Position numbers and translations under genes: made by a program
The notes under the pieces: model-generated
What the model was told of the DNA's origin: nothing
What the model saw: the letters and a program-made list of their open reading frames with translations, nothing else
Databases searched by the model: none
Shown here: one piece after another, positions 20,833-31,735 of the stretch
How positions within the stretch are numbered: the stretch's first letter is position 1
Layout of the letters: the number at the start of each line of letters is the position of its first letter
Origin: Spiroplasma melliferum
GTDB lineage: Bacteria > Bacillota_I > Bacilli_A > Mycoplasmatales > Mycoplasmataceae
Length of the DNA: 64,000 nt
Assembly: GCA_005222125.1 (NCBI GenBank)
Contig: CP029202.1
Coordinates: forward strand, 248,001 to 312,000
Reading direction: 5' to 3'

Positions 20833-21807
20833 ATGTTTTTATCATTTCTTATTGTAGCACAAAATAATCAGACAAAATTAATGAAAACTTTACTATCAAT
20901 TAAAGAACAAACAAGTGATGATTATGAAATTGTTTTAATTGATGATAGTGGATTCCAACCAAAATCACCACTCTTAGAATTTATGAATGAATGTTTTTAT
21001 AATAATATTGGTAAACAAATTCAAATAATTACAAATTTACGAAGTCAAGGTTTTTCATATGGCATTAATACCGCTATTTCAATTGCGCAAGGAGATTTTT
21101 TTATGATTGTTGATGAAGGACAAACAATTCATAAAACAGCAGTTGCAGTTTTAAAAGAAAAAGTTGAAACATATCAAGTTGACCATAAAAAAATTGATAT
21201 GCTTGAATTTCGTTTACAGTATGCTAATTCAAAGGAAAAAAGCGAAATTTGAAATAAATGTAATGTTTTACTATCACCTAAAACTAATAAAGAAGTGTTA
21301 GCATATATTAATTCTTCACTTTTTACAAAGATATTTCGTCGAAACCTTATTTTGCAAAAAAATATTACATTACTTGATTATCGTCGTACCGATACTTTCT
21401 TTATTTATAACGCATTAGTTTATACTGGTGGTTTTGTTGCAATTAAAGATGTTTTAGTTGAGTATGACTTAGGAATTGTTAATTATAGTGTTTTTGATTT
21501 AATTAAACAATGAATTTATATTTTTAATTTATATCGTGATTTAAATTTATATCGTGAATATCAAGAAGAATTAGAGTATTCTTTTATTCGTTTTTGCTTA
21601 ATAACATTTTTAGAAATTGTTAGTTTACAAAACAATAAAAGATTATTAATTAAAGCTATTCATAGTGCCGAGAACAAGTTAGAACGTCGTTATAAAAGTT
21701 TTGTGAAAAATAAATATATTAAAAATGTGAAAGAACCACAATTTAAAATGATTGTTGCTGATATTAAAGGTTTTATTAAACATTGAAAACTGGAAAATAC
21801 AAAATAA
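20833..21807 (+). CDS. family 2 glycosyltransferase
   Basis: 324 residues. The N-terminal 110 residues are a GT-A fold: MFLSFLIVAQNNQTKLMKTL, LIDDSG around residue 37 for the nucleotide-sugar uridine, GFSYGINTAI, and VDEGQ in place of the usual DXD/DSDD metal motif. The rest is helical with no clear membrane segment. Several Trp codons are TGA. Start taken at 20833 with GAGAGGGGA upstream; an earlier in-frame start has no site. It probably adds a sugar to a lipid or surface polysaccharide, but the substrate cannot be read from the sequence. Its stop directly abuts the RDD gene. Confidence 0.8.
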
Positions 21808-22545
21808 ATGATGCAAGAGTTAGCAAACAATAAAAATTCAACCGTTACTACGATATCAGAACCGGAAGAAGAATATCAGCTTCATCAATTAGCGCGTCCA
21901 GTTCGTGTCATTTTTGCTCGTTTTTTCGATATTATTTTAGCGAGTTTAATTCCCTTAGCACTAACTTTAACGATGAAATATTGAGATCAAGCTCGAACAA
22001 TTTGAGCTCCTATTTTAGTTATTGGGATTACTTTTGTTCTTTTCTTTCTTTATTTTATTCTTATTCCTTATTTTTGAGATGGTAAAACAATTGGAAAGTT
22101 TTGTTTTCAAATTAAATTAGTTACTAGTGAAACAAAATTAAAATTAGCGGTTATTTTTACTCGTGAGTTATTTATTACATTTTTACCATGATTTGTTGTT
22201 TTATTAACAAATTTAAGTTTAAATTTAATTTTTAAAGTTAGTTTAAGTGATTTGTTTCGGGCAACTAATAAAAATCCAATAGCATTAATTATTATTCGAA
22301 CTATAACAACAATTTATTTTTTATGATATATTGGTTTAATCTTTGGTTTAGTATTAAATCCAAACCATCAAATTTTATTTGATCGTCATTTTCATTTATT
22401 TACTGTAAAGAAAAATCCCATTTCTAAAAAAGAACCAAAAGAACCAAAAAAATTAATAACAAGAAAAACAAAACATATTCATTTGCAAGAAAACCAACCA
22501 GGAAATATTTCTGATGAAATATTAAAAGAAATTGATGAATTATAG
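21808..22545 (+). CDS. RDD family membrane protein
   Basis: 245 residues, starting immediately after the glycosyltransferase stop. After a charged N-terminus comes the RDD motif region (RPVRVIFARFFDIILASL, residues 31-48), several hydrophobic segments, and the family's WDGKTIGKFCFQIKLV. The charged C-terminal tail (about 205-245) is cytoplasmic in type. Six or more TGA Trp codons hide this gene in standard-code translation. RDD proteins are poorly characterised; some act in ion transport. The tight pairing with a glycosyltransferase may mean a shared envelope role. Confidence 0.8.
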
Positions 22546-22583
22546 GGTAAAATGTAATTGTTTGTAAAGAAAGGCAGAATATC

Positions 22584-24776
22584 ATGCTCAATGAATTTAT
22601 TGAAAATTTAAATCCAAATCAACGCGAAGCTGTTTTAGCAATTACTGGACCAGTGCGAATTATTGCTGGCGCTGGAAGTGGCAAAACACGTATTATTACT
22701 AATAAAATTGCATATTTAATTAAATATGCTAATTTGCAACCATGACGGATTTGTGCTGTTACGTTTACTAATAAAGCTACTAATGAAATGAAAACACGTA
22801 TTGTTGATATGATTGGAAATAGTGGTCAGCGTTGTCTGATTGCAACTTATCACGCTCTATGTGTTCGTATTTTACGAGAAGATATTATTCATTTAAATTA
22901 TGATCGGCAATTTAATATTATTGATATGGCAGATCAAGATAGCATCATCCGCAATATTTATAAAACATTACCTGTGAAATATGATGCACAAGAAGCAAAA
23001 ATGGTCAAGAATTTTATTTCCAAATGAAAAAATGACTTTATTAGTCCAAATAGTGCAAAACAATTGGCAAGTGGGGATGAAGTACGATGAGCAGAAATTT
23101 ATGACGTTTATGAAAAACGTTTACGAGAGATAAATAGCGTTGATTTTAATGATTTAATTTTATTAACATATAAGTTATTTAAAAATAATGTGGAAGTATT
23201 GAAAAAATGACAAAATCGTTTTGATTATTTTTTAGTTGATGAATTTCAAGATACTAATGAATTACAATTTGATATTATTAAATGATTAGTTGGTGACAAT
23301 CACAATATTACCGTTGTTGGTGACCCTGACCAAACCATTTATTCGTGGCGAGGAGCAAAAATTAATTTAATTTTAAATTTTGATAAGTATTTTCCACACA
23401 CCCAAACAATTATTTTAAATGAAAATTATCGGTCAACACAAAATATTTTATCATTAGCTAATAATTTAATTATTCATAATAAAAATCGAATTGAAAAAGA
23501 TTTATTTACTATTAAAGCTTCAGGTCAATTACCAATTTTATATCACGGTGCTAATAGTAGCGATGAAAGTGATTTTGTAGCTCATAAAATTAAAACTTTA
23601 ATGAAAGAAGAAAATTATAATTATAATGATATTTTAATTTTATATCGTGCCAATTACTTATCGCGTGATTTAGAAGGAGCTCTTGCTGATTATGGCCTTT
23701 CATATCGTATTTTTGGTGCTTTTAAATTCTATGAACGAAAAGAAATTAAAGATGCCCTTGCTTTTTTAAAAATAATTATGAATAATGATCCTTTAGCCAT
23801 TGAACGGATTTTGTTGTTAACGCCAAAAATTGGACCAAAAGCATTTGAACAAATTATGCAAATATTAAAAGAACAGCAAATAATGTTTACAACATTATTG
23901 GAACAACATTTTGATTTGTTACCATTAAATCTTCAACATAGTTTAAATAAACTGCGAGAAGCAATTGTAATAGCATTGGGACAATTACCAACCGCTAAGT
24001 CAATTGAAAGCCTATTAGTGCTACTATTAGATAAAACAGGTTATTTGCAGCGCTTACGTGATAACTTTGAAGAAGAACGAGAAGAAAATATTTTAGAATT
24101 AATTGCTTCAGTTGTTAAATTTGATAAGCAAAATAAGGATTTAGAAGGAACGGAATTATTAAGTGAATATTTACAATTGATTTCATTACAAACTGACAGT
24201 GATAGTGATGATTTAACTGATAATACTATTTCTTTAATGACAATTCATAATGCAAAGGGATTAGAAAAAAAGGTTGTTTTTATTGTTGGTTTAAATGAAG
24301 GAATCTTTCCAACAACGCAGGCTATTAAAATGGGAACTGAACAATTAGAAGAAGAACGACGAGCCTTATACGTTGCCATTACAAGGGCAAAAGAATTGTT
24401 GTTTATAAGTTATGCTGATGGTTATTCATATATTACGGGTAATGAACGCTTTGAATCACGATTTATTAAAGAATTAAATGGTGATTTTTATGAAAAAGTT
24501 AATAGTGAAAGGTTGTTTAGTAAGCCAAAGTCAATTACTATTTCTTTTCATAATCAAAGTGAAAAACAATCACGCACTACTTTTCATCTTAATAAAAACC
24601 TTGAGTCATCTTTTAAATCTAATCCATGAAAAGTAAATGATACTGTTAGTCATGAATTATTTGGAATTGGAGTTGTTGTTAAAATCATTGCCCAAAATGT
24701 ACAAATTGCTTTTCCGAGTCCTTATAATATCAAAATTATTTCAGCAGATAGTCAAGCAATTAAAAAAGTAGAATAA
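22584..24776 (+). CDS. pcrA: UvrD/PcrA-type 3'-5' DNA helicase
   Basis: SF1A helicase for repair and replication-conflict removal. The 730-residue product has the Q-motif LNPNQREAVLA, Walker A AGAGSGKTR (about 29-37), VTFTNKATNEMK, DEFQDTNELQ, GDPDQTIYSWRGA, ENYRS and the C-terminal TIHNAKGLE and EERRALYVAITRAK. TGA Trp codons split it in the first third. The C-terminal 40 residues (HELFGIGVVVKI and on) resemble the PcrA Tudor-like tail that contacts RNA polymerase. The choice between PcrA and UvrD names is by convention for Gram-positive relatives. Confidence 0.95.
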
Positions 24777-24866
24777 TAAAAGAAAATAATAATGTCAATT
24801 ATTTGAAATTTTTATTTAAAAACATAAAAAATTGTTAAGGGATAATATACTTATTTTTATTTTTTT

Positions 24867-24875
24867 TGATATAAT
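24867..24875 (+). promoter_or_regulatory. extended -10 promoter of ptsH
   Basis: TG-A-TATAAT about 30 bases before the ptsH start, downstream of an AT-rich stretch. No -35 match is convincing. Confidence 0.55.
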
Positions 24876-24905
24876 AAGTGAGTATATTTTAAAGGAGGAA
24901 ATTTA

Positions 24906-25169
24906 ATGGCATCATTTAAAGCTGTTATCGCTGATCCTGTTGGGATGCATGCACGTCCAGCAGCATTAATTGTAGGAGAAGCAGGCAAATACCAGTCAGA
25001 TATTACTATTTTCTCAGGAGGAAAAACTGGTAACTTAAAATCAATCATGACTATTATTGCGTTAGGAATTCATCAAGGTGCAGAAGTAGAAATTGTTGCA
25101 ACTGGTTCTGATGAAGACGCAGCAATTGCAGGGATTGAAAAAGTAATGAAGGATAACAAGGTTATTTAG
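24906..25169 (+). CDS. ptsH: phosphocarrier protein HPr
   Basis: HPr relays phosphate from enzyme I to the sugar-specific EII proteins of the PTS. 87 residues with the active-site His15 in GMHARPA and the regulatory Ser46 in KSIM, the site phosphorylated by HPr kinase in Gram-positive bacteria. AAAGGAGGA gives a very strong ribosome-binding site. Monocistronic: own promoter and own terminator. Confidence 0.97.
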   Translation: MASFKAVIADPVGMHARPAALIVGEAGKYQSDITIFSGGKTGNLKSIMTIIALGIHQGAEVEIVATGSDEDAAIAGIEKVMKDNKVI

Positions 25170-25196
25170 GGTAATTTTATTAAATATACAAAAATT

Positions 25197-25228
25197 AAAA
25201 AATAATAGATTTATCTATTATTTTTTTG
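25197..25228 (+). terminator. intrinsic terminator after ptsH
   Basis: AAAAAATAATAGA, short loop, TCTATTATTTTTTT; AT-rich but perfect stem with a T run. Confidence 0.8.
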
Positions 25229-25302
25229 TATATTTTTGATACTTGTTTCTTTCTTAGTATTTTAAGGGAAAATTATTATATAATAATGAGGAGGTGTATG
25301 AA

Positions 25303-26259
25303 ATGGTAATTCTTGCAATTGAGACAAGCTGTGACGAAACTAGTATTGCGATTTTTAAGAATGGAAAAATTTTAGCAAATATTATTTCGTCACAAATTAA
25401 AGAACATACAAAGTATGGCGGAGTTGTTCCAGAACTTGCTTCGCGGTTACATTTAAAAAACTTTTCTTATGTTTTACTTGAAGCTTTGCAAAAAGCTAAG
25501 ATTAATATAACAGAGTTACAATACATTGCATACACAGCAAAACCAGGTTTAATTGGAGCATTACATATTGGGAAAATAATAGCAGAAACATTGTCTAATT
25601 ATTTAGAAATTCCAATTTTACCTTTAAACCATTTATATGGTCATATCTATGCTAGTGCAATCAATAATGATTTTTTATTTCCTCTTTTAGCAGTTCTAGT
25701 TAGTGGTGGCCATACTCAGTTAATATTGATGAAAAAACATTTGAATTTTGAAATTTTAGGCTCAACATTGGATGATGCAATTGGTGAATGTTATGATAAG
25801 GTTGCCCGAATGTTGGACTTAGGGTATCCGGGCGGGCCAGTTATTGATAAGTTAGCAGCGACAGGTACAACAACACAATATCACTTACCATTACCATTAA
25901 ATGACCAAAGTTATAATTTCTCTTTTAGCGGATTAAAATCAGCCGTGGCTAATTTAATTGTAAAAGAACAACGTAATACTAAAATTAACCTGTCTAATTT
26001 TTGCGCGACATTTCAAAAAACATGTGTTGATATTATTATGCGAAAAACAAAATTAGCAATTCAAAATTTTCAACCGCAAATGGTTACGTTAGTCGGTGGG
26101 GTTTCAGCTAATAGCGCATTACGAGCAGCAATTTTAAATTTGGCAGCACCAAATTTAAAAGTCATTATTCCAAAATTAGAATATTGTACGGATAATGCTG
26201 CAATGATTGCTCGGTTAGCAGCACAAGAACTACTGGAAAACAACATAAAAGGAGACTAG
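25303..26259 (+). CDS. tsaD: tRNA N6-adenosine threonylcarbamoyltransferase TsaD
   Basis: Transfers threonylcarbamoyl to A37 of ANN-decoding tRNAs. The 318-residue product has AIETSCDETSIA, the metal-binding NHLYGH near residue 110, VSGGHTQLILM and the C-terminal GGVSANSALR. ATG 25303 is chosen over an in-frame GTG nine bases earlier because GAGGAGG is then well spaced and the family begins at VILAIETSCD. A TATAAT at 25279 is a likely -10 box. Confidence 0.96.
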   Translation: MVILAIETSCDETSIAIFKNGKILANIISSQIKEHTKYGGVVPELASRLHLKNFSYVLLEALQKAKINITELQYIAYTAKPGLIGALHIGKIIAETLSNYLEIPILPLNHLYGHIYASAINNDFLFPLLAVLVSGGHTQLILMKKHLNFEILGSTLDDAIGECYDKVARMLDLGYPGGPVIDKLAATGTTTQYHLPLPLNDQSYNFSFSGLKSAVANLIVKEQRNTKINLSNFCATFQKTCVDIIMRKTKLAIQNFQPQMVTLVGGVSANSALRAAILNLAAPNLKVIIPKLEYCTDNAAMIARLAAQELLENNIKGD

Positions 26260-26264
26260 ATAAA

Positions 26265-27080
26265 ATGGCATCATTTTTATCAAAATTAGAAACATTTGAT
26301 TCAAAGAATTTTACTAAAAAAGAAAATGAAATTATTAAATATATTAAAGAAAATATGAAAGAAGTAACAACAATGAATATTGAAGTTTTAGCACAGCAGG
26401 TAAATACTGGTTATAGTGCAATATATGGTTTATTACGAAAAATGCAAATTAATGGTTATCGAGACTTTTTAATTGCGATTGCTGCTGATATTGAAATTAA
26501 ATCATTAGATTTTGAAAATATGGAAAGTCTAATGAAGAAGACATATTTTGATATTCTTAATCAAAATGATACGATGATTAATAATGAAAAGATGAATCAA
26601 ACAATTAATGCAATTAAAGGAGCATATCGAATTTTTGTAATTGGAATGGGTTCAACAAATGCTTTATCACAAACATTAGCGTTAGAATTATATCGTTTTG
26701 GCTTTAATGCTTTTAATCTAAATGAGAATGAAGAAGACTTAATGGTTCGTTCTCGTTTTATGAATAAAAATGATTTAATTTTAGCCTATTCATTATTCGG
26801 TGATAATGAAGCAGTTAATAAAGCATTAACAATTGCAAAAGAAAAAGGAGTAACTATTGTAGTAATTTCTGGGAAAGATATGTCAAAAGCAGTTAAATTA
26901 GCGAATTGGTCACACATTATTTCAACCCCAAATCAACGGGTAAATGATCATAAAATTTATGTTAACAAATTATTACCTTGAATGTATTTTACTGATGATT
27001 TAATTAATAAAGTTTGATCATCAGATATTGTTGATAAAGATTTTGTAATGGCTCAACAAGACAATCGTTGAGATTATTAA
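26265..27080 (+). CDS. RpiR-family transcriptional regulator (first of two)
   Basis: 271 residues. The N-terminal helix-turn-helix (about 1-75: TMNIEVLAQQVNTGYSAIYG, KMQINGYRDFLIAI) is followed by a SIS sugar-phosphate-binding domain (about 120-235) with IFVIGMGSTNALSQTLALEL and VVISG. Such proteins sense phosphosugars or amino-sugar phosphates and control their catabolic genes. It follows tsaD by five bases with AAAGGAGAC upstream, so it shares that transcript. Its target cannot be read from the sequence. Two Trp codons near the C-terminus are TGA. Confidence 0.9.
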
Positions 27081-27084
27081 AACA

Positions 27085-27915
27085 ATGGATAATATTTCAA
27101 TTCTCTCAAAGTTATCAATGATTCAAGGAACTTGCACAAAAAAAGAAATTAAAATTGCAAATTATATTCGTGAAAATATTCATAATATTCGAAATCTTAA
27201 AATTGAAGATTTGTCAAAAGCAACTGGAATAGGTTATTCACCAATTTATTCTTTAATTAAAAAATTAGGCTTTATTGGTTATCGTGATTTTATTATTGCA
27301 ATCGTTGCAGAACAAGAACGTTTGGAAACCAATAATTTGTATTTAGATGCAACAGAAAATATTTTTTTATATTATCAAGATATGTTAGAACGTAATCAAC
27401 AGACTTTTGATAATGTTAAAGTTTTAGAAACAGTTACTTTACTAAAAAAAGCGAAAGTAATTTATTTAGCTGGTTTGGGAATTTCATCGTTAGCAGTAAA
27501 AGAATTAGCTACCCGTTTATTTAGTTTTGGGTTTACTTGTAGTTTGTTGGTGGAAAATGAAAACAATATTATTACCCGTGCGAGTTTAATACAACCAGAT
27601 GATTTATTAATTTGTATAAGTTTAGAAGGAAAAACAATGGCTGTGATAGCAGCAGCTAAGGAAGCTAAAAATAATGGGGTAAATGTAATTGGTATTACAT
27701 CAAAATATAATTCGGATTTATCAAAATATACCGATATTATGCATACTATTGTTTCTTCAACTTTGTATGAAAAAAATGAAATTTTTATTTCTGCTTTATT
27801 ACCGTTAATATATTGAAATGATAATTTAATTAAAACTCTTTTATCTGTTGATAAAGAGCATCAATATTTAGAAAATAGAATTAAAAGTAATAAAATTTTA
27901 AAAAAATATTGTTAA
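27085..27915 (+). CDS. RpiR-family transcriptional regulator (second of two)
   Basis: 276 residues and the same architecture as its upstream neighbour: HTH (LKIEDLSKATGIGYSPIYSL, KKLGFIGYRDFIIAI) then SIS (VIYLAGLGISSLAVKELATR, GVNVIGIT). The two differ enough that the duplication is old. It starts four bases after the first gene with no visible ribosome-binding site, so translation is probably coupled. The C-terminus contains one TGA Trp. Confidence 0.88.
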
Positions 27916-27919
27916 AATC

Positions 27920-27945
27920 AAAGGAACTAATGTTCCTTTTTATTT
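27920..27945 (+). terminator. intrinsic terminator after the RpiR pair
   Basis: AAAGGAAC, loop TAAT, GTTCCTTTTT. It follows the second RpiR gene directly. Confidence 0.88.
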
Positions 27946-27995
27946 TTTATAGTACAATATAAATTAAATATAGAAAATGTTAAGAGGGAAACAAA

Positions 27996-28706
27996 ATGAC
28001 ACCACATATCAATGCTAAACAAGAAGAAATTGCCGAAACAGTCTTAATGCCCGGAGACCCATTACGAGCAAAGTTTATTGCGGAAACTTTTCTAGAAAAG
28101 ATAAAATTAGTAAATGAAATTCGAAATATGTATATCTATACTGGAACTTATAAAAATAAAACAATTACAGTTGCTGGAAGTGGAATGGGCTGTCCAAGTA
28201 TTGGGATTTATTCATATGAATTATTTAAATTTTATAATGTTGATAATATTATTCGAATTGGTTCAGCGGGTAGTTATGATGATGCACTAAAGATTTATGA
28301 TATTGTTAATGCAACAGCAGCTTATGGTGAAAATAATTATGCTAGAATTGTAGCAGGAATAGAAGATGAAGTTTTAAATTCTTCACAACATCTTTTTGCA
28401 ACAATTGAAGAAGTTGCTAAAGCAAAGCAAATTAAAACTTTCCCTGGAATTGTTCATTCATCTGATGTGTTTTATCGTAAAAATGAGGATGATTGAAAAA
28501 AAATTAAAGCCAAGTATAATACAGTATGTGTAGAAATGGAAGCATTTGCTTTGTTTGCGAATGCATTAACATTAAAGAAAAATGCAGCAGCATTATTAAC
28601 AATTTCTGATTCCTTTATTACAGGTGAATTAACAACAGCAGCCGAACGACAAAATAATTTTTACCAAATGGTAGAGTTGGCATTAGAAAGTGCAATTAAA
28701 TTATAA
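27996..28706 (+). CDS. deoD: purine-nucleoside phosphorylase, DeoD type
   Basis: Phosphorolyses purine nucleosides to base plus (deoxy)ribose 1-phosphate for salvage. 236 residues with MTPHINAKQEEIAETVLMPG, DPLRAKFIAE, AGSGMGCPSIGIYSYEL, IRIGSAGSY and VCVEMEAFALFANA, all typical of the hexameric DeoD family. TGA Trp in EDDWKKI. Own promoter likely (TACAAT at 27954-27959). The gene fits with hpt and guaA in this window. Confidence 0.96.
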
Positions 28707-28726
28707 AAGAAAAAAGGAGAAAAAAT

Positions 28727-30094
28727 ATGACAACAGTTTTACAGTTATACCAAGATCAAGTTAAAGATCAAAGTGAAGTTACAATTTTGGGATGAGTGCG
28801 TTCTAATCGTAGTAGTGGTAAATTAGGTTTTTTAGTTATGAATGATGGGACTGTTTTTGATAATGTGCAAATTGTTTATAGACCAGAGCAACTTGCTAAT
28901 TTTTTAGCAATTAGTAGTTTACGAATTTCATCAGCAATTAAAGTAGTTGGAAAGTTTTGCTTAACACCATCTGCAAAACAACCATTTGAAATTCAAGCAT
29001 CAGTAATTGAAATTCTTGATGAGGCAACTGAAGATTATCCATTACAAAAAAAAGAGCATTCTTATGAATATTTACGTGAAATTGCTCATTTGCGAGCAAA
29101 AACTAATACATTTAATGCAGTTTTCCGAATTCGTAGTAGTAGTTCTTTTGCAATTCATGAATTTTTTAATAAAAATAATTTTATTTATGTTCATACACCA
29201 ATTATTACTGGAAATGACGCTGAAGGTGCTGGTGAATCATTTATTGTAACAACGAGAACGGATGACAATTATAATGAAGATTTTTTTGGGAAAAAAGCTA
29301 GTTTAACTGTTTCAGGTCAGCTTCATGCTGAGGGTTTTGCACAAGCTTTTCGCAATGTTTATACTTTTGGTCCAACATTTCGTGCTGAAAATTCTAATAC
29401 AACAAGACATGCTGCTGAATTTTGAATGATTGAGCCTGAAATTGCTTTTATTGATCTAGAAGAAAATATGGCATTAATTGAAAAAATGATTAAGCATATT
29501 ATTAATTATTTATTTGTTAATAATAGCCATGAACTTGCCTTTTTAAATAGTAACGTTGATGATAAATTATTGAAAAGATTAAAAAGTGTTATAAATGATG
29601 AATTTGTTCGTCTATCATATACAAAGGCAATTGAAATTTTGCAAAAAGCTGTGACAAAAGGCCAAAAATTTGAAAATACGAATATTTTTTGAGGAATGGA
29701 TTTACAAACTGAGCATGAAAGATATTTATGTGAAATAGAAACAAAAAAACCAACCTTTTTATTTAATTATCCAAAAGAAATTAAAGCATTTTATATGAAA
29801 ATTAATGATGATAATAAAACAGTTGCGGCTTGTGATTTATTAGTGCCAGGAATTGGAGAATTAGTTGGTGGTAGTGTTCGTGAAAATGATTATGATAAAA
29901 TTGTTAACCGTTGCAATGAATTAAAAATTCCAACGATAGATTTACAATGATATATTGATTTACGAAAATATGGATATTATAAAAGTGCAGGTTTTGGATT
30001 AGGGTTTGAACGTTTTGTTATGTATGTGACAGGAATGACAAATATTCGTGATGTGATTCCATTTCCACGCACCCCACGAAACTTATTATTTTAA
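28727..30094 (+). CDS. asnS: asparaginyl-tRNA synthetase
   Basis: Class IIb synthetase charging tRNA-Asn. The 455-residue product has an N-terminal OB-fold anticodon domain ([20 protein letters not shown], about 20-110) and a catalytic core with motif 2 [20 protein letters not shown] and motif 3 [15 protein letters not shown]. Five Trp residues are TGA. GGAGAAAAAAT precedes the start, 20 bases after deoD, so the two are probably co-transcribed. The AEFW after motif 2 separates AsnRS from AspRS. Confidence 0.96.
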
Positions 30095-30136
30095 TTTGAT
30101 GCATATAAAAATTTTATTTAATTATAAATTTTTTTT

Positions 30137-30145
30137 TGTTATAAT
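30137..30145 (+). promoter_or_regulatory. extended -10 promoter before the XRE regulator
   Basis: TG-T-TATAAT after a T-rich run, 77 bases before the regulator start. Confidence 0.5.
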
Positions 30146-30221
30146 TTTAGCATTGCATAGATAGGGAGACATAAAATATTTAACTTAGTTACTTATGATA
30201 ATATGAAAGGAACATATATAA

Positions 30222-30539
30222 ATGAACGAAGTTATTAGACAATTACGAATTCATAAAGGATTAACTCAACGTGAATTAGCCAAAATGTCAGGGTTACAAC
30301 AATCAACTATTTGTCGAATTGAAAAAGATTGTTCAAAAACAAGTTGAAATAAAATTTTAAAATTACTCGTTGCACTAAAATTAGATGTTAAAAAATTTAT
30401 TGATAAATTATATACATACAATGAATATAAAGTATATGAGTTTTTATCATTAATTATTGATAACCCCAAAATTCGTAAAGAGCTTGATCAAAATCCACGA
30501 TTATTAGCATTAAAAGTATTACGAATTTTTACTAATTAA
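30222..30539 (+). CDS. XRE-family helix-turn-helix protein
   Basis: 105 residues. Residues 1-60 are a Cro/CI-type HTH: MNEVIRQLRIHKGLTQRELA, KMSGLQQSTICRIEKD. The rest is a helical tail with no recognisable ligand or protease domain. GAAAGGAAC precedes the start. One Trp is TGA. It is transcribed alone, ahead of the cysteine-rich pair, and could control either itself or that pair; no operator is obvious. Confidence 0.85.
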
Positions 30540-30597
30540 GAAAAAAGTTAGATAATTTTGTCTTACCATGCAGTTGAATTAACTATGAAAATAAAAC

Positions 30598-30624
30598 AAA
30601 GACCTATTAGGTCTTTTATCTTTT
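30598..30624 (+). terminator. intrinsic terminator after the XRE regulator
   Basis: AAAGACCT, loop ATT, AGGTCTTT followed by TATCTTTT. Confidence 0.85.
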
Positions 30625-30646
30625 AATAAACGGTTTAATTAAAAAA

Positions 30647-30655
30647 TGATATAAT
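30647..30655 (+). promoter_or_regulatory. extended -10 promoter of the cysteine-rich pair
   Basis: TG-A-TATAAT, 47 bases before the TTG start of the first cysteine-rich gene. Confidence 0.5.
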
Positions 30656-30701
30656 AATACTATATATTAATTATTAATTATAGTAATGTGAGGAATAAAA
30701 A

Positions 30702-31190
30702 TTGATTTGAGATTATTATTTTATCTTTGATGGTAATGGTGAAGAACAAAATTTACGATGTATTTGTAAAACAGCTGCTGATGCAGAACAAGCATTAGAG
30801 GATTGTTATTTAGATAATAAATATAATGTAGATATTATTAAAGCAATTTCATTTTGTTTAATATTTACATTTGATAGTACAACTGATAATTACGAATTAA
30901 ACAAACAAGGAACAGAAAGTTTTATTAAAAAATTATCAATTTGTCAACAATGTAATCGTGTTAAAAATAAATTAGATCGCCATCAACTTTGTTCAGAATG
31001 TGAAAGTGAATTAGTTGGTTTGGAAACTTTTCAATGTGATTTATGTAAAAAACACCGTCTTGTTCGAGATGACTTTAATCGCGAATTATTTGGAAAATTA
31101 TTAGTAAATAATAAAGAATATATAATTTGTTTTAAATGTGCTGCACAAAATTTTCAAAAGGACGCAAAAACAGAAGGGATGAAAAGATAG
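30702..31190 (+). CDS. cysteine-rich (four CXXC) protein A, unknown function
   Basis: 162 residues, not recognised. It starts at TTG 30702, supported by GAGGAA eight bases upstream; the third codon is a TGA Trp. The N-terminal 85 residues look like a small alpha/beta domain (WDYYFIFDGNGEEQNL). The C-terminal half has four CXXC pairs, CQQC-X12-CSEC-X11-CDLC-X27-CFKC, enough to bind two zinc ions. No signal peptide or membrane segment. The stop TAG overlaps the GTG of the next gene, which has the same architecture. Confidence 0.75.
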
Positions 31191-31660
31191 TGAATACAAT
31201 TAAAAATTTATATATTGTTTTTTATACTGATAATGCGCATTATCCTAACCAAGGGAAAATTGTTAAAGTTTTTACTGATAGTGAACCAGCAAGAAAATAT
31301 TTATTGACAAAAGTTAATTTAAACGGAAAAAAAATTACAAAAGATAATAAATGAATTTTAAAAGTGTATAGTTATGTTGGAGCTAATGATTTTTATGAAT
31401 ACTCAAAATGAGAAACAACTCAATTTAAAAATATGGTTGGCAATTGTATTCATTGTCATAAATATTTTTTACGAGAAAATAATGCTAATATGTGTGATGA
31501 GTGTTTAGGGCAAGTAAAACAAGGTTTAAAAGAATGTGAAGTTTGTCATAATTTTTTTAACCCAGTTGGGATTAAATTTGTTTCAAATGGTGATGTTTTT
31601 CCATCTTTAGCTTGTCAGGAATGCACACAAACATTATTACAAAATTTAAATATTAAATAG
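31190..31660 (+). CDS. cysteine-rich (four CXXC) protein B, unknown function
   Basis: 156 residues from GTG 31190, overlapping the stop of protein A by one base. The N-terminal domain (NLYIVFYTDNAHYPNQGKIV) again looks alpha/beta, and the C-terminal half has CIHC-X12-CDEC-X10-CEVC-X22-CQEC, nearly the spacing of protein A. The two are therefore paralogues that arose by tandem duplication and then diverged. Two Trp codons are TGA. Zinc-ribbon pairs of this kind bind nucleic acid or mediate protein contact, but I know no named family for this layout. Confidence 0.75.
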
Positions 31661-31735
31661 TTTTTTAAAAAATAAAATTTTAACAAAAAGATACCATCAA
31701 AATATTAAAATAATATTAATTATAGGAGGTTTTTT

